Shown here in pieces: positions 18,735-25,606 of a stretch of DNA of 64,000 nt; positions within the stretch are counted from its first letter, which is position 1, and the number at the start of each line of letters is the position of its first letter. Source of the DNA: Gammaproteobacteria bacterium (lineage in GTDB: Bacteria > Pseudomonadota > Gammaproteobacteria > Eutrophobiales > Eutrophobiaceae); NCBI GenBank assembly GCA_026710545.1, contig JAPOQU010000063.1, positions 1 through 64,000 on the forward strand, written 5' to 3'. The notes beneath the pieces were generated by a model, which worked only from the letters and a program-made list of their open reading frames with translations, was not told the origin of the DNA and made no database searches. Position numbers and translations under genes: made by a program.

Positions 18735-18820
18735 CCGGATCCTGCCCCGGCATGACGAAAGCAGGGGGCGCAATCCGGATGCCGGGTCAAGCCCGGCACG
18801 ACGAACAGGGGGCGCGGGAA
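18735..18820. repeat. Two tandem copies of a CCGGAT...CGGCA-type dispersed repeat
   Basis: Two related units run in tandem: CCGGATCCTGCCCCGGCATG and CCGGATGCCGGGTCAAGCCC, each followed by an ACGAA and CAGGGGGCGC tail. The second contains a GCCGGG/CCCGGC stem. Repeats of this type are common in proteobacterial intergenic DNA. It lies between the antitoxin promoter and the HD-domain gene's stop. Confidence 0.75.
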
Positions 18821-18834
18821 TGGCGGACCCGGGG

Positions 18835-19389
18835 TTAAACAAAAGTATTCGGCTTGCGCGCAAACAGCCGTTCGACCATGGGGATGAAGTATTCCAGCGG
18901 TTTCGACGGGTAGGCGGGATCGAACGAGCATTGATCCCACCTGGCGCAGAAGTCGACACAGTCCTGGTACCAGGGATGGTCCTTGTAGCGGTCACGGGCA
19001 TTCCTGTCCTGCTCGTAATGCTCCATCCAGTAATAGCCCTGGAACAACCCGTGGTGTTTCACTACCCAGTAGTTCTTTTCGCTGACATAGGGCCGCAACA
19101 CGGCTGCGGCGATTTGCGAGTGATTACAGGGACCGAGCACGTCGCCGAGGTCGTGTAACAGCGCGCATACCACGGTTTCCTCATCAGCGCCGTCCCGCTC
19201 CGCCCGCGTAGCGGTCTGCAGGCAATGCTCAAGGCGGCTGATCTGATACGGGGAATCCCCGTCCATGGCTTGTAGCCAGCCAATCACCCGCTGCGCCTGG
19301 CCCGCCGCATTTTCTGCGTCGTGGGCGAAAACCAGGTCGTAGTCTTCACGGGTACCGTGATCCATAGCGGTGAAATTTACTTTACTCAT
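18835..19389 (-). CDS. HD-domain protein, possibly a PhnZ/TmpB-like mixed-valent di-iron oxygenase
   Basis: 184-residue soluble HD-fold protein. Metal-ligand candidates are His55 (in LEHCLQTA), His79-Asp80 (ALLHDLGD), His90, His112 and Asp152 (ARWD). The gap of 24 residues between the first two histidines and the LEH...HDLG pattern resemble the oxygenase branch that includes PhnZ and TmpB rather than classical phosphohydrolases. The N-terminal GTREDYDLV is conserved-looking but of unknown role. It ends a five-gene minus-strand cluster with two other iron enzymes and a Rieske ferredoxin. An oxidative role is therefore inferred; phosphohydrolase activity cannot be excluded. Confidence 0.75.
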   Translation of the reverse strand: MSKVNFTAMDHGTREDYDLVFAHDAENAAGQAQRVIGWLQAMDGDSPYQISRLEHCLQTATRAERDGADEETVVCALLHDLGDVLGPCNHSQIAAAVLRPYVSEKNYWVVKHHGLFQGYYWMEHYEQDRNARDRYKDHPWYQDCVDFCARWDQCSFDPAYPSKPLEYFIPMVERLFARKPNTFV

Positions 19390-19419
19390 CGTTACTGTCT
19401 CATTCAGCTATCGATATTT

Positions 19420-19445
19420 GGGGTCAGAGCTTTTGCTCTGACCCC
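19420..19445. repeat. GGGGTCAGAGC palindrome at the hydroxylase gene end
   Basis: Palindrome GGGGTCAGAGC - TTTT - GCTCTGACCCC. It encodes the last residues and the TGA stop of the Asp/Asn hydroxylase-like gene. It lies in the short spacer before the HD-domain gene, where it forms a potential intercistronic hairpin. Confidence 0.88.
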
Positions 19446-20419
19446 AAAAATTGATCGTAGACATCAGGCGCGAGGGCGGCGCGCAGTATGCGCTGCATGA
19501 TTACCGGGTTCACGCCGATATCGTTTGCGGAGATTAGCAGGGCGCGCCGGTCAGGGTGTAGTTCGCTTTTTACCCGGTCTATCAGGCGCCGGTAACGGGG
19601 TAATCCCTGTTTGCCCATGCCGTAGCGGTGCCAGGTCGCGCGCCAGTCGCTGGCGAAGTCGTGCAACGTGCATTTGTAACGTTCGACCAGGTCAGGATCA
19701 TTACGGGGATGATCCTCAAATTCACGCACCAGTCCGTCCACCAGCGCATCGATTTCCCCCGGCGCCATGACCGGCGTGATATTGTAATTCTCGGTCTGGA
19801 TCTCAGCCCGCCTGCCCGGCTCGAACGGTACGAATTCAACCTGTTTGTCATCCGTGCCGTAGCCCGCCGGACCGGTCTGCACTGAGCGCCTGACCATCTG
19901 CCAGAAACGCGAGGAACCGGCCAGGTCTATGACCAGGTGAATACGCTCCTGTGCGCCTGCATTGATGACGTTGTGCCGGCGCCAGTTATCGAATATCCAG
20001 CATTCGCCCGACTGCATGTGGACTTTTTCATCGCCGCAATAAAACATGACTGCGGGGTTGGTCGTGATCGGTATGTGTATGCGTGTCCGGGTATACCAGT
20101 GGTAATTGAAATCGACGTGGTACTGCACCTCGCAGCCCGGACCCAGTTTCATCAGGCGGGAACGCGCCAGCACCTCGCCGAAACCCGCCATCACCTGCCG
20201 GTGGTAGGGGCACCGGGCAAGATTGGGGGTAGCCGCCATGCGTCCGCCGAATTCATCGTTGTCCCCACCGCCCCGGGATATGAGCGCAACGGCCGAATTC
20301 CCCTTCAATCCCAACGGGTGCGGCCGCCAGGCGGCCGGTTCCAGTTGCGCGGCTTCCTGTGCCAGCATGCTTGCGTCAAAGGACAGCGGAAGGCGGATGA
20401 AGGGTCTGGCAAGTTTCAT
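19424..20419 (-). CDS. Aspartyl/asparaginyl beta-hydroxylase-domain protein (Fe(II)/2-oxoglutarate oxygenase)
   Basis: 331-residue double-stranded beta-helix oxygenase. Iron and 2-oxoglutarate residues are visible: His101-x-Asp103 (QYHVDFNYHW), His149 (NWRRHNVINAG) and Arg159 (ERIHLVIDL). This matches the Asp_Arg_Hydrox family, which hydroxylates peptides or small molecules. A C-terminal part of about 130 residues after the oxygenase fold has no recognised domain. The last residues, LGSEQKL, and the stop codon come from a dispersed palindrome. It sits between the sulfotransferase gene and the HD-domain gene; hydroxylation followed by sulfation of one product is an attractive but unproven reading. 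Confidence 0.8.
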   Translation of the reverse strand: MKLARPFIRLPLSFDASMLAQEAAQLEPAAWRPHPLGLKGNSAVALISRGGGDNDEFGGRMAATPNLARCPYHRQVMAGFGEVLARSRLMKLGPGCEVQYHVDFNYHWYTRTRIHIPITTNPAVMFYCGDEKVHMQSGECWIFDNWRRHNVINAGAQERIHLVIDLAGSSRFWQMVRRSVQTGPAGYGTDDKQVEFVPFEPGRRAEIQTENYNITPVMAPGEIDALVDGLVREFEDHPRNDPDLVERYKCTLHDFASDWRATWHRYGMGKQGLPRYRRLIDRVKSELHPDRRALLISANDIGVNPVIMQRILRAALAPDVYDQFLGSEQKL

Positions 20420-20448
20420 GGCTCGTTAAGTCTGATTTCGCGGCATCT

Positions 20449-21093
20449 TCAGGGACCGGTAACAATCCTTTCCATATCATAGCCGAAAAGCTCGAAATCC
20501 TTCCGGTAGTATCCTGCAACCGCTTGCTTCAGGGTAGCGTCATAATAGCATTCGTAACTCCGGTGACGGGAGGCATTCTTCCTTGTCAATTTCGACGGGG
20601 CAAGGCCGATGTGACGGCAGATATCATCAAATGATTCCTGCAGGGTCTCATAACGCCCAACGTAGTCCATCATAAGCGTACCGTCATCATCCGTAAGCAG
20701 GTGGTGTTGGGGCCTTACCAGGACGCGTTGCCGAAAGCGCGTGTTGCCGAGGGCCTGGCGCATGAACCCGACCTCGTTGCCGGCGAATCCGGGATTGCGG
20801 CGGTTCAGAAAAAAACAGGTGGAAACAAAACGGTCGTAGGGGTTCCTGACAAAGCCGAACTTGAAATAAGACGATACGGTCTCAGCCGGCAGATATGCCC
20901 TTGCCTGTTGGAAAGAGACATGGCCGTGCCTGAGGGCGGCGATTTCGGGAACCGGTATGCTCTGTTCGCCAAACAGCGCCTGCTGTTCCCAGTCGTCTTT
21001 TCCCAGGTGCGCCCTGAGGGCCTGGCGCACTGCATGGGTTGCCGTCCTGGGAACGGCAAAGAAAATAAACCGGTGTTTATGAGAGATGATCAC
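20449..21093 (-). CDS. Small sulfotransferase-family protein
   Basis: 214-residue PAPS-dependent sulfotransferase of the short Sulfotransfer_2 type. IISHKHRFIFFAVPRTATHAVRQAL holds the 5'-phosphosulfate loop, and FVRNPYDRFVSTCFFLNRR the 3'-phosphate site. No ATG fits. GTG 21093 makes the protein begin just before the family's normal first strand, and it overlaps the Rieske gene's end by 17 bases. TTG 21120 is an alternative adding nine residues. The P-loop reads PRTATH where many relatives have PKTAGT. It is the only conjugating enzyme in this oxidative cluster. Confidence 0.8.
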   Translation of the reverse strand: MIISHKHRFIFFAVPRTATHAVRQALRAHLGKDDWEQQALFGEQSIPVPEIAALRHGHVSFQQARAYLPAETVSSYFKFGFVRNPYDRFVSTCFFLNRRNPGFAGNEVGFMRQALGNTRFRQRVLVRPQHHLLTDDDGTLMMDYVGRYETLQESFDDICRHIGLAPSKLTRKNASRHRSYECYYDATLKQAVAGYYRKDFELFGYDMERIVTGP

Positions 21094-21406
21094 TGATCCG
21101 AATACAGACCATCCCGTCAATCACCCGGGTCGGGTAGGTTTTCAGGTCGATACATACCGGTGCGCCCCTGGCCTTGCCGGTAGGGATGTGGAAACGTCCC
21201 TGGTGCAACGGGCATTCGATGATGTCGTCGATGACAAACCCTTCCGCAAGGTGCTGCTGTTCATGGGTGCATAGCCCGTCAGTGGCGTATGTCTTGTCGT
21301 CCGCTGTCCTGTAGACGGCATAAGTCTTGCCGCCGTGGTCAAAACGCACGACGTCCTCTGCATCAATATCATCGAAAGCACATACGGGCGCCCATTGTTC
21401 GGTCAT
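21077..21406 (-). CDS. Rieske-type 2Fe-2S ferredoxin, MocE-like
   Basis: 109-residue single-domain Rieske protein. The cluster ligands are Cys46-x-His48 (LCTHEQ) and Cys65-x-x-His68 (CPLHQGRF), and the pattern is that of ferredoxins that feed monooxygenases. ATG 21406 follows AGGTGG by seven bases and is preferred to the adjacent GTG. The next gene upstream encodes a desaturase-like membrane oxygenase. This ferredoxin plus desaturase pair has the arrangement of MocE/MocD in rhizopine demethylation, which suggests the ferredoxin supplies electrons to that enzyme. No ferredoxin reductase is encoded nearby. Confidence 0.88.
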   Translation of the reverse strand: MTEQWAPVCAFDDIDAEDVVRFDHGGKTYAVYRTADDKTYATDGLCTHEQQHLAEGFVIDDIIECPLHQGRFHIPTGKARGAPVCIDLKTYPTRVIDGMVCIRISDHLS

Positions 21407-21489
21407 CACGTTTCCACCTGGATAATGTGTCGGCTCCGGCGCCTGCTGATTTTACTTGATTTCCGTACTTAGGTCCGTAAACGGGACAT

Positions 21490-21525
21490 CCCTGCGCCAC
21501 TGCCCGGCCGGAGCGGGAATGACGA
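21490..21525. repeat. CGTCATTCCCGC-type dispersed repeat
   Basis: In the 137-base spacer between the desaturase-like gene and the Rieske gene, the minus strand reads CGTTCGTCATTCCCGCTCCG, a common proteobacterial intergenic repeat. It resembles the element inside soxA at 35028. Confidence 0.5.
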
Positions 21526-21543
21526 ACGTGTTTTTCTGCATTA

Positions 21544-22518
21544 TTACCCTGACCCCGATTTTTGAATAACCGGTTGATGGACATAACTGGTGTCTGTTTT
21601 CTGCCTGGTCATTGTTTCCAGAACCTCTGCCATGGCGCCGCTAACCCCTTTGCTCGGCACGGGCATCTGGTCCCTGACGCGCTCATGCAGTGCCTTCAGG
21701 GCATGGAACGGCACCATGGGGAACATATGATGTTCAATATGATAGTTCATATTGCAATAGAAAAACCGCAGCAGCGGATTCAGGTACATGGTCCGGGTGG
21801 TGAGGCGGTGATCCTTGACGCCGGTCGCCAGAGCCCCATGCTGGGTGATGCGCAATATCCCGTGCACCGGCGCGCCGACCGCCCGGGGCAGCAACAGCAG
21901 GCACACCGGCAACCACGTCTGCATCCAGACGGAAAGACCGATAATGGCGATATAGCTCAGCAGAAAAAGCCGGGCATTACGGAAAACAGCCGGTAGTTCG
22001 GAGGCAGGTACGGACTCCCTGATGAAATAATTCGCATACCCGAAGGTCAATTGCACCAGTTCTCTATTGTAGTGCCATACCTGGTTCCAGCCGCCGGCCA
22101 GGCTCAGGATATCCGCCCAGCGGACCGGGTTGGGCAACAGGTATTCCGCATCATTTCCGACGTCGGAGGTATAGGAGTGATGCCGCGCGTGTACCCACTT
22201 CAGCGATACCGGTTCCCAACTCAGCATCCAGCTGCAAATATAAAGCAAAGTCCGGTTTAACGTATGGTTCCTGAACGGCGTGCCGTGGCAGGCCTCGTGT
22301 CCTGCCGCATTGGCAAACGACCACACAGCGCTGTACAACAGCATCACTGCGACTGCCCACCAGGTACCCCAGGTGTAAACCAGCATCGCAGCCAGGCCAA
22401 TCAGGATAGTAAAGTAGGCGCCGAAGTGCAGGATGCCGGGGCCGTCAGTTCGCCTGGACAAGGCCTTCAGCGTCTTCCGGTCAATATCACATTTGAACCA
22501 GTCTTGTTTATCTTGCAT
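21544..22518 (-). CDS. Fatty-acid-desaturase-family membrane di-iron oxygenase, MocD-like
   Basis: 324-residue integral membrane protein with the three histidine boxes of the family: HEACH (74-78), HARHH (110-114) and HIEHH (260-264). Four or more hydrophobic segments (about 31-70, 92-102, 184-212) surround them. The family hydroxylates, desaturates or O/N-demethylates hydrophobic or small substrates with a ferredoxin. ATG 22518 is preceded by GGAGGG. It heads the operon that continues through Rieske ferredoxin, sulfotransferase, Asp-hydroxylase-like and HD proteins. It diverges from the aldolase gene at 22753. Substrate is unknown; ordinary acyl-lipid desaturation is less likely given the neighbours but is not excluded. 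Confidence 0.85.
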   Translation of the reverse strand: MQDKQDWFKCDIDRKTLKALSRRTDGPGILHFGAYFTILIGLAAMLVYTWGTWWAVAVMLLYSAVWSFANAAGHEACHGTPFRNHTLNRTLLYICSWMLSWEPVSLKWVHARHHSYTSDVGNDAEYLLPNPVRWADILSLAGGWNQVWHYNRELVQLTFGYANYFIRESVPASELPAVFRNARLFLLSYIAIIGLSVWMQTWLPVCLLLLPRAVGAPVHGILRITQHGALATGVKDHRLTTRTMYLNPLLRFFYCNMNYHIEHHMFPMVPFHALKALHERVRDQMPVPSKGVSGAMAEVLETMTRQKTDTSYVHQPVIQKSGSG

Positions 22519-22752
22519 CTCACCCTCCTGTCAAGGATGATAATCGGAGAAATGTCCGGCGGCTGTGCCCATAACCCACGGCCTGCGCGGATTTTAAACA
22601 TTATTCGCCCATGTTCGATCAGTCTGGATTTTAACGTGTCGCCTGCGCGTAAAGTCGCGTCGTTTGTTCTGCAAATCCGCCTGAACAGTTGCTGTTGATT
22701 CTTCTATATTACATTTCTGAAAAGCATAGAATAGTACGACAATGGTGCAAAG

Positions 22753-23520
22753 ATGGTTACCCGGACCGAGACATTGACAACCTTGCCGGAACTGCTGTTC
22801 CGGCAGGAACGCACCGACCTGGCCGCGGCATTCCGCTGGGCGGTGAGACTGAATATGCATGAAGCCGTTGCCAACCATTTCTCACTGGCCGTGGACAGTT
22901 CCGGAAAACGCTTCCTGATCAATCCCAGCCAGCGCCATTTTTCCCTCATCAAGGCGAGCGACCTGTTACTGCTGGACGCGGATGATCCCGGCGTCCTTGA
23001 CCGCCCCGGCGCCCCGGACCCGACCGCCTGGGGACTGCATGGACCAATCCATCGCTACTGTGCCCATGCCCGCTGCATCATGCATACGCACTCCATCTAC
23101 GGGACCGTGCTGAGCAGCCTTGCCGACAGCACGTTGCCGCCAATCGACCAGAACAGTGCGACGTTCTACAACCGTTACGTGATTGACGATGGTTTCGGCG
23201 GTCTGGCCTTCGAAGAGGAAGGGAAACGCTGTGCCGCGCTGCTCCAGGACCCGAACAAGAAAGTCATGATCATGGGCAACCACGGAATCCTGGTCATCGG
23301 AGACGGCGTTGCCGATACATTCAACCGGCTCTATTACTTCGAACAGGCTGCCGAGACCTATATCAAGGCGTTGCAGACCGGCCAGGAGTTAAGGGTGATA
23401 CCTCCTGAAACAGCCGGGAAAACCGCACAGGAACTGGAGGATTATCCGAACCAGGCAGAGCGTCACTTCAGCGACCTGAAAAAAATCCTGGACCTTGAAG
23501 GTGACGATTACGCTGAATGA
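22753..23520 (+). CDS. Class II aldolase/adducin-family protein
   Basis: 255-residue protein with the aldolase II fold. Zinc-ligand candidates are in CIMHTHSIYG and in MGNHGILVIGDGVADTFNRL. NHFSLAVD near the N-terminus fits the usual phosphate- or carboxylate-binding strand. Members act as aldolases or decarboxylases on sugar-like and hydroxy-acid substrates. It leads a plus-strand operon with an acyl-CoA dehydrogenase and CaiD, so a role on a carnitine-derived or other hydroxyacyl compound is conceivable. Specific function is not assignable. The start ATG 22753 is preceded only weakly by CAAAG. Confidence 0.82.
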   Translation: MVTRTETLTTLPELLFRQERTDLAAAFRWAVRLNMHEAVANHFSLAVDSSGKRFLINPSQRHFSLIKASDLLLLDADDPGVLDRPGAPDPTAWGLHGPIHRYCAHARCIMHTHSIYGTVLSSLADSTLPPIDQNSATFYNRYVIDDGFGGLAFEEEGKRCAALLQDPNKKVMIMGNHGILVIGDGVADTFNRLYYFEQAAETYIKALQTGQELRVIPPETAGKTAQELEDYPNQAERHFSDLKKILDLEGDDYAE

Positions 23521-23590
23521 CAGGTTCGCTGCGACTAACGCAGCTTCCAGCGGTATCCGGATGGACCTGAAACAACTTTACGAGGATGCA

Positions 23591-24751
23591 ATGGAATTCG
23601 GTTTGACACATGAACAGCAACTGGTGGTGGACACCGTGCGGGACTTCGTCGAGCAGGAGTTTTACCCGCTCGAAGACGAGGTCGAGCGAACCGGGCAGGT
23701 ACCCAGGGCACTGGGACGGGAGATCCAGGACAAGGTCCTTGAACTCGGTTTCTACGCCCCGAACATCCCGGATCAATTCGGCGGGGGCGGCCTCGATACC
23801 CTGACCTTCACCCTGCTTGAACGGGAACTCGGGCGCGCCTCCATGGCGCTGTCGGTATTCTGGGGCAGACCGTCCAACATCCTCTGCGCAGGCAATGCCG
23901 GGCAACGCGCACACTACCTGGACCCCTGCGTGCGCGGCGAGAAGATCGACGCCCTGGCGATGAGTGAACCCGACGCAGGCTCCGACCTGCGCGGGATGAA
24001 GACCTTTGCCCGCCGCGACGGCGATGACTACGTGATAAACGGCACAAAGCATTTCATCAGTCACGGAGACGTTGCCGATTTCGTAATCACGTTTGCGGCA
24101 ACGGGAGAAGACGAAACGGAAGCAGGTTTCAAAAAACGCATCACCTGTTTCCTGGTTGACCGTGATACTCCGGGATTCGAGATACGTCCGGGCTATAATT
24201 CCGTCTCCCACCGCGGTTATCACAATACCACCCTGACCTTCGACGACTGCCGCGTGCCGGCCTCCCGGGTACTCGGCGAGGAAGGCGCCGGTTTTGACCT
24301 GGCCAACTCCTGGCTTGCCGCCACCCGGCTCACCGTAGCCGCCATGTGCGTCGGCCGGGCGCGCCGCTGTTTCGATCTCTGTGTGGACTGGGCCGCCAAC
24401 CGCCGCCAGTTCGGCCAGCCTATCGGCAGGTTCCAGGGCATCTCCTTCAAACTCGCCGACATGCTTACCTGGATCGATGCGGCAGACTGGTTGACACTTG
24501 TAGCGGCATGGCGCCTGGATCAGGGACTGGACGCCAACCGCCAGATCGCACAGGCAAAACTCTACGCCTCGGAGATGCTGGGACGGGTGACGGATGAGGC
24601 TGTGCAGATATTCGGCGGTATGGGCCTGATGGACGACCTGCCAATAGAACGCTTCTGGCGTGATGCCCGGGTTGAGCGTATCTGGGACGGCACCAGTGAA
24701 ATCCAGCGCCACATCATCGCCCGCGACCTGCTGCGGCCGCTGGGGGCTTGA
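23591..24751 (+). CDS. Acyl-CoA dehydrogenase, possibly CaiA-like
   Basis: FAD enzyme of 386 residues with the normal family layout: MEFGLTHEQQLVVDTVRDFV at the start, the FAD/substrate loop ALAMSEPDAGSDLRG, and RRQFGQPIGRFQ and QIFGGMGLMDD near the end. At the position where medium- and short-chain enzymes have the catalytic glutamate (YEGTS) this protein has Asp366 in RIWDGTSEIQR. The base may therefore be Asp, or lie elsewhere as in some relatives. ATG 23591 follows CGAGGA and gives the usual family start; ATG 23561 would add ten residues. It lies three bases before caiD, which suggests a crotonobetainyl-CoA or related substrate, but no CaiB/CaiC partner is present. Confidence 0.85.
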   Translation: MEFGLTHEQQLVVDTVRDFVEQEFYPLEDEVERTGQVPRALGREIQDKVLELGFYAPNIPDQFGGGGLDTLTFTLLERELGRASMALSVFWGRPSNILCAGNAGQRAHYLDPCVRGEKIDALAMSEPDAGSDLRGMKTFARRDGDDYVINGTKHFISHGDVADFVITFAATGEDETEAGFKKRITCFLVDRDTPGFEIRPGYNSVSHRGYHNTTLTFDDCRVPASRVLGEEGAGFDLANSWLAATRLTVAAMCVGRARRCFDLCVDWAANRRQFGQPIGRFQGISFKLADMLTWIDAADWLTLVAAWRLDQGLDANRQIAQAKLYASEMLGRVTDEAVQIFGGMGLMDDLPIERFWRDARVERIWDGTSEIQRHIIARDLLRPLGA

Positions 24752-24754
24752 ATA

Positions 24755-25549
24755 ATGACGAATACGACCGATAATCCCATTCACACCAGCCGCAACGGCG
24801 CCATCCTGGAAGTCACCCTGGACCGGCCCAAGGCTAATGCCATAGACGGCCCCACGAGCAAGCTCATGGGCGATGTATTTGCCGGATTTCGCGATGATCC
24901 TGAATTGCGCGTGGCGATCCTGAGCGCGGCAGGCGAGCGTTTTTTCTCGGCCGGATGGGATCTGAAGGTTGCAGCCGAGGGCGAACCGCCGGACACGGAC
25001 TACGGCGTAGGGGGATTCGGCGGCCTGCAGGAACTCCCCGGCCTCAACAAACCGGTCATCGCCGCGGTCAACGGCATGGCCGTCGGCGGCGGCTTTGAAC
25101 TGGCGCTATCCTGCGACCTGATCTATGCCGCCGAACACGCCCGGTTCGCGTTACCCGAGATCAATGTCGGCGTGCTTGCCGATGCCGCCAGCATCAAACT
25201 GCCGCGCCGTATTCCCCACCATGTTGCCATGGACATGTTGCTGACGGGACGCTGGATGGAAGCGGAAGAAGCCGCACGCTGGGGACTTGTCAACGAAGTG
25301 CTGCCTGCGGAAGTACTGATGAACCGGGTGCGGGAAATCGCGCTACTGCTGGCTGAAGGCCCGCCGCTGGTCTTCGCCGCCACCAAGGAAACCATCCGCA
25401 TGACCGAAAACCTGAGCGAACAGGAAGCGTTGCAACTGGTGAACAATAAGGGAGTGCCTTCCGTTAACGCCCTGTATGCCAGCGAAGACCTGCAGGAAGG
25501 CACCCGCGCCTTCGCCGAAAAGCGCAAGCCGGTGTGGAAGGGCCGGTGA
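24755..25549 (+). CDS. caiD: Carnitinyl-CoA dehydratase (crotonobetainyl-CoA hydratase)
   Basis: 264-residue crotonase-fold enzyme, close in sequence to enterobacterial CaiD, which interconverts L-carnitinyl-CoA and crotonobetainyl-CoA. Recognisable stretches run the whole length: ILEVTLDRPKANAID, ERFFSAGWDLKVAAEGE (oxyanion hole), GGGFELALSCDL with one catalytic glutamate, FALPEINVGVLAD with the second, and the end AFAEKRKPVWKGR. It is the last gene of the aldolase, acyl-CoA dehydrogenase, caiD operon and faces the carnitine dehydrogenase gene. The CoA-transferase CaiB and ligase CaiC are absent here, so how the CoA thioester is made is unclear. Confidence 0.88.
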   Translation: MTNTTDNPIHTSRNGAILEVTLDRPKANAIDGPTSKLMGDVFAGFRDDPELRVAILSAAGERFFSAGWDLKVAAEGEPPDTDYGVGGFGGLQELPGLNKPVIAAVNGMAVGGGFELALSCDLIYAAEHARFALPEINVGVLADAASIKLPRRIPHHVAMDMLLTGRWMEAEEAARWGLVNEVLPAEVLMNRVREIALLLAEGPPLVFAATKETIRMTENLSEQEALQLVNNKGVPSVNALYASEDLQEGTRAFAEKRKPVWKGR

Positions 25550-25551
25550 CC

Positions 25552-25606
25552 AATTTGGGACACCCATAAATTTACAATATTTATTAATTTATGGGTGTCC
25601 CAAATT
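25552..25606. terminator. Perfect 21-bp inverted repeat between convergent genes, likely bidirectional terminator
   Basis: Arms AATTTGGGACACCCATAAAT(T) at 25552-25572 and its exact complement at 25586-25606 flank a 13-base AT-rich loop. It begins two bases after caiD's stop, and its end contributes the TAA of the convergent dehydrogenase. The AT-rich outer ends give short U-runs. The arm sequence also resembles repeat-type elements, so it may be a mobile repeat serving as terminator. Confidence 0.75.

Noticed and set aside
23468-24784. 438-codon minus-strand open frame opposite the acyl-CoA dehydrogenase
   Set aside because: It is antisense to a clear enzyme gene, has no recognisable domain, and its composition is explained by GC-rich codon bias on the other strand.
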